A stretch of DNA of 36,259 nucleotides from CAYLLN01 sp040901775 (GTDB lineage: Bacteria; Planctomycetota; Planctomycetia; Pirellulales; Pirellulaceae), in contig JBBDYF010000087.1 in NCBI GenBank assembly GCA_040901775.1, positions 1 to 36,259 of the forward strand, in the 5' to 3' direction. A model generated the notes under the pieces. That model had not been told where the DNA came from. It saw only the letters and a program-made list of their open reading frames with translations, and did not search any database. The position numbers and the translations under genes were made by a program. Shown here one piece after another: positions 26,628 through 33,977 of the stretch; position 1 is the first letter of the stretch; the number at the start of each line of letters is the position of its first letter.

Positions 26628-29600
26628 TCAACGCGGGGCTCGCGCTGCCTCGTTCCACTGGCTTATCGCGCGCCAATAGGCGGAGGTTTCTTCCCGCGTT
26701 TGAAACTCGTCCAGATACGCCCGATAGGCGTCTGAATCCGGCGCTTTCTCGTCGTCGGGCCACGGGTAGGCGCTCATCGAGCGCCACGGGAGCGGCTCGA
26801 CCGCTTGGCCCAAAATCGTTTCCAGATTGGCGTCTTTATCCCAGCCGACGTTGTAGAGAAAAAAATCTCGCTTCCACCCCGCTGGGAGCGCCGCTGGGGG
26901 AACTGCAAAGCGGAGCGTCGTTTCGTCGCCGGCTCCCATGACGAGCAAGCGATCGTCGCTGGCCGCAAGCAACTGCCGCACATCGCCCAGCCGCGTGAAG
27001 CGTCCCAGCATGGGGGGCCACTTGGCAATGGTGGAAAGCTCGTCGTACAAGAATCGTTCGGGGCCATTGCCGGAATCGGGCACGACGCGCGAATATCCCC
27101 GCGCGTGCAAATTGGCGGAAACAAGTTTCAACTCGCTGGTTCGCACCTCGACCGCCGGCTCGTCCACCGTGAAGAAAATGTGGTCCCAGTACAGTTCCAT
27201 GCTGGTACGGATGCGCACGGAGTTCAAAGTTCCAGGTTCGAAGTTCTCGGCGAATTGTTCGACCGGCAGCTCAATCGCGATCGTTTTGGTCTTGCCGCCG
27301 GGAAAGCCCATAAACGGCAGCGCCGGCTGCCAACCTCCGAGGCCGTCGGAAATTTCTAACGATGGTGGCCGTGGCGGCTGGATGCTTCCCCCCTGCGACA
27401 GGGCGACGTTGATCGACGTGCTGGCCGGAAAGACCCAACCGGTGAGGAACAGCGTCACTCGCTTCGCCCCGCTCAGATCGCCCAGTTCGAGTTCGAGCGA
27501 GTGTTCTTCCACCACTCCTTGCCGCAGTTTCCGGTCAAATGCCTGGGCATAAACGCCGTCCTGTTTGGAAATGTCGGCCAGCAAATCGCGGCTGGCGTGG
27601 TTGCGGGCGGCGAGCGGCAAACGGGGCTGGCTGGCGGTGTGAATTTTGTACTCGGCGATTTCGGCCGGCCCCACCTTCTCGTTGGAGAAGATTTCCACGT
27701 CCGCCGGATGATCGATGGCGATCAGCCGCACCTCGTCGAAATAGTCGGCCTCCCACAGTTCGGCGGTAACCTGCAACCAGTATTCCCCATCGCGCGCAAC
27801 GAGCGCCTCGCCCGGGATTTTGAGATACTCCCAGGCGCGGTCCTTGGCCAAGACTCCCTCGGCCAATTGTAACCCGAGCGGCGCGTTCCACAGCAGATCG
27901 GTCACGAACTCGAACCGCTCGCCGTTCCAGGCATACAGATAGGGGCAAGACGTGTTGAGCACCTGTTGCTCGCAGACGAACAGGTCGGCCGCGGGACGAA
28001 TGATGTTCTGCGGAACGCCGTTGAGCCAGCCGACGCGGACGACGTCGGCCTCGGCCCGCTGGCCCAGTCCAAAGTGGGTCGTTTGTCCGCTGACGATCCG
28101 GGCCTGATAGCGGGTGCCCGCCTTCAGTTCCAGCAAACTGCCGACACCATAGGGCGAAACCCGGCCGCTGGGCGAATGCTGGTCTCCTTTGATCTGCTGG
28201 GCCTGCAAGGCGACGTCGAGCCAGTGATTCTGGTTCCCCCCTTCGTTTTCCCGAAATTGAATCCGTCCCTGAACCAGCAACACCAAGTCCAGGTCGCCGT
28301 CCAGATCGAGGTCGCCCAAGTCGGCTTGGCTCGCCGCCGGCGCGCCGCCGAGCAAATCGACCGCCTGAAATTGGCCCTCTCCCAGCCCGCGATAAAGCTG
28401 AACTCGATCGGCCGACAGTGCCAGGAAATCGTCCCAGCCGTCGTTATCGTAATCCCACACCATCAGCCGGTTGGCAGCGGCGTCGGCAATTTTCGCATCG
28501 ACCGGGCCAGCGAGATAATTGATCCCATCCTCACCGGCAGCCAGTAGATCCCAGTTCGCATTGCCGTCGGCCTCGAGCGGGGCGAGCGATCTCGACCAAT
28601 CGAGCAGCGGTATTTCCCGCGCGAAGGGGCGCCAGCGAAACTGCCCATGCCGCAGGTTCTCGAGCCAGCCCCCACCGCCGGCAGCGGCGACCAGGCAGTC
28701 GATATCGACATCGCGGTCCCAGTCGAAGGCGACGAGCTCGCTCACTTCGCCCAGATTCTCCGGCAACCGCGAGCGCGCGGAAATGTCGGTAAACGTCCAT
28801 TCGCCCGCATTGGCCCACAGCTTCAAACCTTCGTCGGTTGCCAGAATCAGGTCCAGATCGCCGTCGGCTTCCAGATCGGCGCAGGTCAGGCGGCGCACGG
28901 GGATCGTGTTGGTCGGCAGCTTCTCGCCGACAACGGCGATCAAGCTCCGCTGGCTCGTGCTTTGGTCCACCCGGTTTTCGAGCAGCACGACGGCCGATTT
29001 GCCAAACAGCGCCACATCGACGTCGGCCGACGGGCAACCGTTTTTCAAAGCCGGCGAACCCGCCGGCTTGGTTGCCGGTAGGTCGTTGCCGTGCAAAGCG
29101 AACCGCGTCTCGTCGAAGTCGTTGTCGAGGTCTTGAACGAGCAGGCGGCTGGCACCCTGGGCGGCCGCCGAAGCGAGCAGCTTCCAGGGATCGGCATCGG
29201 CCGAGCGGCCGTAAACCCCCACGGTTTGCTCCCCCAGCGCGAATAAATCCAGCCGTCCGTCCAGGTCGAAATCGGCTAGGGCCAGATCCCGAATCTCGCC
29301 CAGGTCCTCGGCCAGCGCGGCCGGAAGCTGCCAGCCGTCTGTGTTGGCGAAGGTAACGGCAATCGCCGGCTCGCGGGACGCTTCCGCGAGCTGGGCCTGT
29401 TGATAGAACTCGGGCGCGAAGCGGTCGAGCACGAATTCGAGCGGATGCCGCCGCAGCGGCTGTTGATCGGGCGCGGCATGCGGCAACAGCACGTTGGCCA
29501 GCATGCGCATTCGCGTCGCCGCGGTGGCCAGGTCGTTCTGCCGAGCGGCCGTGGCGGCTTCGTCAAACAGCGCCAACACATCGACGCCGACATGCGTTTG

Positions 29601-30368
29601 AATCACATGGGCAAACGGCTGCGCCGCCGGTCGCGCCTGGACCAACTGCTCGGCCAGCGAGGCATACTTCGTCTGCAATGCGGCCAGCGCTGCGGCACGT
29701 TGCGTTTCGTCCTCGGGCAGGTCATTCAGTTCGTCGCTCAAGCGGGTCGCCGTCGCTCGCAGCCACTCGACGAGCAGCCAGGCATTGGCCGGACTCAATT
29801 CGAAGGCCCGCTCCAGCGCCTCAATGGCGGCTGGGGCACTTTCCTGTGGATCGGCCAGGCGCAAGATTCGAAAAAGCGTGTACCAAGCCGCCGGATCGTT
29901 GGGTTCGGCCGCCACAATCGCCGCTAAATGTGCCTCAGCCGCGGAGAAATCTCGCTCGGCCACACTGATCCGCAGCGCCAGCCAGTGGAGTGCCAGGCTT
30001 TCGCCTTCCCGCATTCGGGCCGCTGCGAGCGCCGCCTGGGCCGCATCGATGTCTGGCTGGGGCGCCGGTTCGTAGTCGATGCCGAGCGCCAAAACGCGCG
30101 CGACGGCGATGTTGCGCGCTGCCAGCGGATCGGCGGGCAAATCGGCGGCGATCAACTCGAACGCCTGCCGCGCCTCAGTAAGTTTCTGATTCTCAAGATA
30201 ACCCAGACCGACGTTCTTGGCCTGATTCAACTCATCAGCATTCTCCACGGAAGGCACGTCCGGCCCTGGCCGCAACGCATAAATAGAAAACAGCACGCCA
30301 CCAATCGCGGCGATGACAAGTAGCGCCGCCACGACCCACGTTCGGGTACTCCAAGTCCGGCTGGTCAT
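26628..30368 (-). CDS. Membrane-anchored TPR/FG-GAP/UnbV protein, 1246 residues
   Basis: One membrane segment lies near the start (about 10-33, 'VVAALLVIAAIGGVLFSIYA'). TPR-like helices fill about 45-240. FG-GAP-type blades follow from about 345 to 720, with loops such as DFDLDGRLDL, DLEADGDLDL, DYDNDGWDDF and DLDLDGDLDL. An UnbV-like segment comes next ('NHWLDVALQAQQIKGD', 'THFGLGQRAEADVVRVGW'). The last 420 residues form a large beta-rich domain opening with 'CPYLYAWNGERFEFVTDLLW' and closing near 'LYNVGWDKDANLETILG'. I recognise similar tails in other FG-GAP/TPR proteins but know no function. The start is set at ATG 30368 (MTSRTW) with GAAGGA seven bases upstream; ATG 30392 is an alternative. 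It is the first gene of the four-gene operon. Confidence 0.88.
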   Translation of the reverse strand: MTSRTWSTRTWVVAALLVIAAIGGVLFSIYALRPGPDVPSVENADELNQAKNVGLGYLENQKLTEARQAFELIAADLPADPLAARNIAVARVLALGIDYEPAPQPDIDAAQAALAAARMREGESLALHWLALRISVAERDFSAAEAHLAAIVAAEPNDPAAWYTLFRILRLADPQESAPAAIEALERAFELSPANAWLLVEWLRATATRLSDELNDLPEDETQRAAALAALQTKYASLAEQLVQARPAAQPFAHVIQTHVGVDVLALFDEAATAARQNDLATAATRMRMLANVLLPHAAPDQQPLRRHPLEFVLDRFAPEFYQQAQLAEASREPAIAVTFANTDGWQLPAALAEDLGEIRDLALADFDLDGRLDLFALGEQTVGVYGRSADADPWKLLASAAAQGASRLLVQDLDNDFDETRFALHGNDLPATKPAGSPALKNGCPSADVDVALFGKSAVVLLENRVDQSTSQRSLIAVVGEKLPTNTIPVRRLTCADLEADGDLDLILATDEGLKLWANAGEWTFTDISARSRLPENLGEVSELVAFDWDRDVDIDCLVAAAGGGGWLENLRHGQFRWRPFAREIPLLDWSRSLAPLEADGNANWDLLAAGEDGINYLAGPVDAKIADAAANRLMVWDYDNDGWDDFLALSADRVQLYRGLGEGQFQAVDLLGGAPAASQADLGDLDLDGDLDLVLLVQGRIQFRENEGGNQNHWLDVALQAQQIKGDQHSPSGRVSPYGVGSLLELKAGTRYQARIVSGQTTHFGLGQRAEADVVRVGWLNGVPQNIIRPAADLFVCEQQVLNTSCPYLYAWNGERFEFVTDLLWNAPLGLQLAEGVLAKDRAWEYLKIPGEALVARDGEYWLQVTAELWEADYFDEVRLIAIDHPADVEIFSNEKVGPAEIAEYKIHTASQPRLPLAARNHASRDLLADISKQDGVYAQAFDRKLRQGVVEEHSLELELGDLSGAKRVTLFLTGWVFPASTSINVALSQGGSIQPPRPPSLEISDGLGGWQPALPFMGFPGGKTKTIAIELPVEQFAENFEPGTLNSVRIRTSMELYWDHIFFTVDEPAVEVRTSELKLVSANLHARGYSRVVPDSGNGPERFLYDELSTIAKWPPMLGRFTRLGDVRQLLAASDDRLLVMGAGDETTLRFAVPPAALPAGWKRDFFLYNVGWDKDANLETILGQAVEPLPWRSMSAYPWPDDEKAPDSDAYRAYLDEFQTREETSAYWRAISQWNEAARAPR

Positions 30369-30415
30369 CGTGTTCCTTCGTTGGTATCGCAAAACAAGGG
30401 GCCTGCTGCCAAGCG

Positions 30416-30421
30416 ATTGTA
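30416..30421 (-). promoter_or_regulatory. Possible -10 box of the cytochrome/TPR/UnbV operon
   Basis: TACAAT on the minus strand lies 47 bases before the ATG at 30368. No good -35 box is seen 16-18 bases upstream, so an activator or another sigma factor may be needed, or the match is chance. Confidence 0.3.
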
Positions 30422-30465
30422 GTCACTGGGTTCCCGCGCTCGCCACGCCCGGTTGTTGCCGCTTG

Positions 30466-30592
30466 AAAAATCGGGGCAGGCGTCCGTTTTGTAGGTGGAG
30501 TTTTTTGGGTTTGCGAGCCCAGAAGCCGGTCCATGGGTTGGCTTGGCTGAGGAGCAGGGCGTGGAGGTGGCACGACGCCTGCCCCAATTTAA
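30466..30592. repeat. 127-base element with inverted ends (MITE-like candidate)
   Basis: The left end (30466-30485, aaaaatcggggcaggcgtcc) is inverted at the right end (30573-30592) with about 17 of 20 bases matching, including an exact 11-base core, ggggcaggcgt (30473-30483) and acgcctgcccc (30575-30585). The interior has no ORF. No clear target-site duplication is visible. Confidence 0.45.
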
Positions 30593-30613
30593 GCTAACCC
30601 GCGGGCGATTTGT

Positions 30614-30642
30614 TTGACTTCGATCGGCGTCCGCCTCACAAT
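30614..30642 (+). promoter_or_regulatory. Sigma-70-like promoter for the DUF1559 gene
   Basis: TTGACT (30614-30619) and CACAAT (30637-30642) are separated by 17 bases. Transcription would start near 30649 and leave a leader of about 50 bases, with TAGGG eight bases before the ATG at 30699. Confidence 0.45.
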
Positions 30643-30698
30643 GGACTCTGCCCGAATGCGGGCACAGCTCACCTATCTTTCATTTTAGGGTCGTCGCC

Positions 30699-31727
30699 AT
30701 GATCGGCTCATCGATGTCGGGGCGGGGGCGTCGCGGGTTCACGCTGGTCGAGTTGCTGGTGGTGATCGCCATCATCGGGGTGCTGGTGGCTTTGCTGTTG
30801 CCGGCGGTGCAAGCCGCTCGCGAGGCGGCCCGGCGATCGCAGTGCAGCAACAATCTGAAGCAGCTCGGCATCGCGCTGCACAACTACGAGGACGTGTATA
30901 AAACGCTGCCATACGCCTGGTACTTGTCGGTTTCGCCCGGTGGGACGACGCCGCCGATAAATATCGGCGCGTGGGGCGTGTCGGTGCTCCCCTATATCGA
31001 GCAGACACCCCTGTTCGACAGGTACGATCCCAAGTGGCCGGCGGTAAACGAGTTCGGCCCGATCGGCCAGTCCAACGTGGCGGTTATCTCGACGCGGCTC
31101 AAGGCGTTCGAGTGCCCGTCGGTGGCGAGCAGCGGCGAGCGGCTTTACAACGGCGCGATCAGCGGCGTGCCGGGCCTGCCGACGCTTACCTGGCGGGCCG
31201 CTCCGTCCGACTACTGCGTGACGACGGGCGTGCTGGGCGTTTATGCCAACATTGCCTATTCCGGAAACGCGGGAGGGAATCGCCACGGCGCGCTCAAGGT
31301 GCTGGGCCCGTTCGGCGGCACCTCGATCGGCAGATTCGCCGACATGAAGGACGGAACCACCAACACGTTTTTGCTGGGAGAACGAACCGGCGGCAACGAA
31401 ATCTACAGCCGTCGCCAGGCTTGGAACGCGCCCGCCTCGGTCAAGCAGGCCTATATCGGGGCCAACGGCGGCGGCTGGGGAGACGCCCTCAACGGCGAAC
31501 ACTGGCTCGGCGGCACGCTGCAAAGCGGCTTGCCTTTTCCTCCGCAACAAGGGCCCTGCGGCATCAACTGCACCAGCCTCCGCGGATCGGGCTTTCACAG
31601 CTTTCACCCCGGCGGATGCCAGTTCCTGATGGGGGACGCGTCGGTGCAATACGTGTCGGAAAGCGCGACCCAGTTTTCCGTTGCCGGCAGGATCACCGCC
31701 CAAAAGGGCGAAGTGGTATCGAACTAA
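30699..31727 (+). CDS. DUF1559 protein with type IV pilin-like N-terminus
   Basis: The protein has 342 residues. The N-terminus has the prepilin cleavage and methylation motif 'GFTLVELLVVIAIIGVLVAL' (residues 13-32) followed by 'AREAARRSQCSNNLKQLGIA', the standard opening of DUF1559 proteins, which are strongly expanded in planctomycetes. The C-terminal region has the family's 'FHPGGCQFLMGDASVQYVSE' block. The protein is probably processed by prepilin peptidase and held in the membrane or a pseudopilus; its role is not established. The ATG at 30699 is preceded by TAGGG; an ATG at 30714 is also possible. A small lipoprotein gene follows after 41 bases, a common pairing for this family. Confidence 0.93.
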   Translation: MIGSSMSGRGRRGFTLVELLVVIAIIGVLVALLLPAVQAAREAARRSQCSNNLKQLGIALHNYEDVYKTLPYAWYLSVSPGGTTPPINIGAWGVSVLPYIEQTPLFDRYDPKWPAVNEFGPIGQSNVAVISTRLKAFECPSVASSGERLYNGAISGVPGLPTLTWRAAPSDYCVTTGVLGVYANIAYSGNAGGNRHGALKVLGPFGGTSIGRFADMKDGTTNTFLLGERTGGNEIYSRRQAWNAPASVKQAYIGANGGGWGDALNGEHWLGGTLQSGLPFPPQQGPCGINCTSLRGSGFHSFHPGGCQFLMGDASVQYVSESATQFSVAGRITAQKGEVVSN

Positions 31728-31768
31728 CAGCCTCGAACGAATCGCGCGCCTCACCTGCCGATCCCTTT

Positions 31769-32239
31769 ATGGACTACGCTCTCGATCGTTTCTCTTCCAC
31801 CCGCCACGGGTGGACGCTGTGGCTCGGGGCCATCGCCTTGTGCGGCGCGCTGTGCGGCTGCTCCGAAACTGACAACGGGCGCAAGCCGACGTATCCGGTG
31901 ACCGGGCAGTTGTTCGTCGATAAAAAGCCCGCCGCGCAGGTGCAGATTACGCTGCACGATGTGAACGGGGTCGATCAGGCGGCTCCCACCTACTCGTCCA
32001 CCTTCAGCGGCGAAGATGGCAAGTTCGCGCTCTCCACCTATGAAGAAGGAGACGGCGTGCCCGAGGGCGAGTACGTGCTGACCTTCCTCTGGGGCCAGAT
32101 GAACATGATGAGCATGCAGTACGGCGGCCCCGACAAGCTGAAGGACAAATACAGCGACCCGAAAACCTCGACCATCCGCGTGAAGGTCGAAAAGGGGAAG
32201 CCGGCCGATTTGGGAGCGGTTGAGCTTTCGACCGAATAA
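31769..32239 (+). CDS. Small lipoprotein with transthyretin/carboxypeptidase-regulatory-like domain
   Basis: The protein has 156 residues from ATG 31769. The leader is hydrophobic and ends 'ALCGALCGC', with Cys33 the likely lipidated residue; the lipobox (LCGC) is unusual in having Cys at the -2 position. The mature part opens 'YPVTGQLFVDKKPAAQVQIT', then shows 'DGKFALSTYEEGDGVPEGEY', the pattern of the prealbumin-like beta-sandwich found behind DUF1559 genes in planctomycetes. It is probably exported and anchored. The frame is open further upstream inside the DUF1559 gene; that part is rejected. Function unknown. Confidence 0.82.
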   Translation: MDYALDRFSSTRHGWTLWLGAIALCGALCGCSETDNGRKPTYPVTGQLFVDKKPAAQVQITLHDVNGVDQAAPTYSSTFSGEDGKFALSTYEEGDGVPEGEYVLTFLWGQMNMMSMQYGGPDKLKDKYSDPKTSTIRVKVEKGKPADLGAVELSTE

Positions 32240-32265
32240 ACGCTGGCTCGGATGCCGTCCGGGGC

Positions 32266-32363
32266 TTGAACAAAAGGAAACGAAGTAAACGAAGGGTGGA
32301 TCTGCTGATCCGATTTCCTGATTCTTCTTTCTCTTTGTTACCTTCGTTAACTTCTGTTCAAAA
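32266..32363. repeat. Imperfect inverted repeat with 'aacgaag' units
   Basis: The left arm 32266-32295 (ttgaacaaaaggaaacgaag, then taaacgaagg) is inverted imperfectly as 32341-32363 (ccttcgttaacttctgttca and so on). Both arms carry repeated 'aacgaag' units. It lies in the 165-base gap between the lipoprotein gene and the convergent GNAT gene, with no gene inside. It may double as a terminator. Confidence 0.5.
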
Positions 32364-32404
32364 TCCTCTGGATGCAATCATCGAAGTTACTTCTCGTCGG
32401 TTCC

Positions 32405-32848
32405 TCAGTTTGTAAGGTCCACCGCAAAAGCCTTCAGCTCCGTCCGCTCGAACCAGCCGAGCCCGCGCCAGAAGGCTTCGCCCGATTCGTTCCCCACGAT
32501 CGAAAAAATGGTGCAGCGGCGAATCCCTGCTGCCGCCAACTGCTGCAAGGATCGCTGGACGAGCGCCCGGGCGATGCCCTCGCCCCGCTGCGATTCGCGG
32601 ACGGCCAGGTGATACAGATAGCCGCGCCGACCGTCGTGGCAGCAGAGCACCGCCCCGGCGAGTTGCTCGCTTCCCGATTCGTCCGGTGCCAGGGCGATTG
32701 CGCTCAAGCCGGGGTTCCGCTCGATAATTCTGGTCAGCTCGGCCAGCGATTCGTCGGCTCGCACGCCGGGGCACGAATTCCACAGATCCAGCACGGCCGC
32801 ATGGTCGGCGGGCCGCATCGCCTCAAGTCGAAAGGAAGAAATCTTCAT
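32405..32848 (-). CDS. GNAT family N-acetyltransferase
   Basis: The protein has 147 residues from ATG 32848 (MKISSFRLEAMRPAD). It shows the GNAT fold order: an N-terminal strand and helix with 'MRPADHAAVLDLWN', a central 'LYHLAVRESQRGEGIARALV' block carrying the acetyl-CoA loop (QRGEGIA), then 'RCTIFSIVGNESGEAFWRGLGW', the typical motif B region. It transfers an acetyl group from acetyl-CoA to an amine; the substrate is unknown. A longer open frame (to 32947) adds 33 residues without clear pattern and is not chosen. It is divergent from the phoH-like remnant and convergent with the lipoprotein gene. Confidence 0.87.
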   Translation of the reverse strand: MKISSFRLEAMRPADHAAVLDLWNSCPGVRADESLAELTRIIERNPGLSAIALAPDESGSEQLAGAVLCCHDGRRGYLYHLAVRESQRGEGIARALVQRSLQQLAAAGIRRCTIFSIVGNESGEAFWRGLGWFERTELKAFAVDLTN

Positions 32849-32981
32849 AAACAGCACCGGCAAAGGCGACGGAAGCGTTTCGCGTCGGCTCGATTGTACG
32901 CTCTCGTCTTGCCCCGCCGCCAATCCGGGCGACAATACACCCGTCAAGGACGATCTTTCCGATTGCCCCAGGGAGGCCGAG

Positions 32982-33119
32982 ATGTCCGGGCCCAGTCCGA
33001 TCGTTTCTCACGACCGCAAGTTCTTTGTACTCGACACGAATGTCATCCTGCACGACAGCGTTGGAAGGACATGCCGGACGAAAGTTCGTTTCAAACCATT
33101 CTCGAAAATGGATCAGTAG
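32982..33119 (+). pseudogene. Truncated phoH-like gene: start and first part of PIN domain only
   Basis: A strong ribosome site (GGGAGG, five bases upstream) precedes ATG 32982. The first 26 codons read MSGPSPIVSHDRKF then FVLDTNVILHDS, which matches the start of the PIN domain of PhoH-like ATPases (LDTNV motif). After about 33059 the similarity stops and the frame runs into TAG at 33117. A full PhoH-like protein has over 400 residues, so more than 90% is missing. The break falls next to a small unrelated ORF at 33071. Either a deletion or an insertion removed the rest. That it is phoH and not another PIN protein is inferred from the motif and its position. Confidence 0.55.
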
Positions 33120-33328
33120 TCATTCGCAAGACATCGACCTATGACATCGATGACCGGCTCGTTGAATATATTGTCGTGACGGTGCTCGACAAGCGCGGCC
33201 GCGTTGCTGATGAGTTCTCTAGCCGAGACGATGAGGACAGCAGAGCATGGGAACTGTTCCAAAAGGCTCGGGGAGCGGCCCGAAGCAGCGAAGGGATTAT
33301 CGCCAGGCTCCTCGAGGAAATTGGCTGA
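33071..33328 (+). CDS. Small hypothetical protein (85 residues)
   Basis: From ATG 33071 the frame encodes 85 residues with good amphipathic character: 'SVVIRKTSTYDIDDRLVEYI', then a predicted helix with many Glu, Asp and Arg ending 'IIARLLEEIG'. It has no signal peptide or membrane segment. A GGAAGG lies only two bases before the ATG, which is a poor distance. The local GC content is lower than in neighbouring genes. It overlaps the tail of the phoH-like remnant and lies 34 bases before the next lipoprotein gene. I do not recognise it. It might be a recent arrival or the 3' end of a deleted gene. Confidence 0.5.
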   Translation: MPDESSFQTILENGSVVIRKTSTYDIDDRLVEYIVVTVLDKRGRVADEFSSRDDEDSRAWELFQKARGAARSSEGIIARLLEEIG

Positions 33329-33362
33329 GCTTGACCAACTTGTTGGCGCGAGACATACGATC

Positions 33363-33977
33363 ATGAACCGCCGCCGCTTTTGCTGCCTGACGGCCTGTGG
33401 TCTCTTGTTATTCTTCTCCGCCGGCTGCGAACCCTCCACAAAGCCAACCGGGGTGATCGCTGGTTCCCGCTCGGCGCCTGGGCCTCCACCTCCCCCGCCA
33501 CTGGTGACGGCCGACCAACCGTCAACCAGGATCGCTCCGCTGCAAACGCCCGGCGTTGGAGTGGTCGCGGCACCAGCGCCGCTCGCAGTCGAGCCGATGC
33601 CGACAGCGCCCCAGCCAAACGAGCTACCACCGCAAACGTCCCAAGCGCCGGCGCCAACACTCGCCATCCACCTTTCGGCCGGGGTGGCCGTGCCGCAGTC
33701 TTTGCCCGAAGGGACGCAGATCGGGGTCAGCGTGGACTATGAGATTCGCGGCGAGCTGCATCGGTCCTCGCGGTACTACTTGGTCGTCGAGTCGAGCGTC
33801 GGCGAAACCCGCGTCGAGGTGACGCTGTCGCCGACGGGGGGAACCATTCAGGGGTTCTGTCCCGTCTCGGTGCGCCCCGAGCATCAGCCGTTCCATGCCC
33901 GCATCGACGAGCATCCAGGCGGCGCGAGCCAGCCCGTGCCGGCGTCGAACCGCGCGCCGCTCAAGACGAGCTATTGA
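33363..33977 (+). CDS. Hypothetical Pro-rich lipoprotein
   Basis: The protein has 204 residues from ATG 33363. A lipoprotein leader ends 'FFSAGC' (Cys22). A Pro/Ala-rich linker fills about 30-105 and includes a run of seven prolines interrupted by one residue. A compact beta-rich domain (about 105-175, with 'GTQIGVSVDYEIRGEL' and 'YYLVVESSVGE') follows, then a charged tail. The 3' end overlaps the convergent HisA-like gene by seven bases. The frame is open upstream to about 33204 without a usable better start. Exported and anchored; function unknown. Confidence 0.72.
   Translation: MNRRRFCCLTACGLLLFFSAGCEPSTKPTGVIAGSRSAPGPPPPPPLVTADQPSTRIAPLQTPGVGVVAAPAPLAVEPMPTAPQPNELPPQTSQAPAPTLAIHLSAGVAVPQSLPEGTQIGVSVDYEIRGELHRSSRYYLVVESSVGETRVEVTLSPTGGTIQGFCPVSVRPEHQPFHARIDEHPGGASQPVPASNRAPLKTSY

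Larger units (their letters stand above)
30369..30698. other. Divergent promoter region between cytochrome operon and DUF1559 gene
   Basis: A non-coding gap of 330 bases. It contains a possible -10 box for the minus-strand operon (30416-30421), a 127-base element with inverted ends (30466-30592) and a promoter match for the DUF1559 gene (30614-30642). Confidence 0.6.

Noticed and set aside
25127..26941. Long plus-strand open frame (604 codons) opposite the cytochrome gene
   Set aside because: It is Arg/Gln/His-rich without recognisable domains, while the minus strand has five CXXCH motifs and membrane helices.
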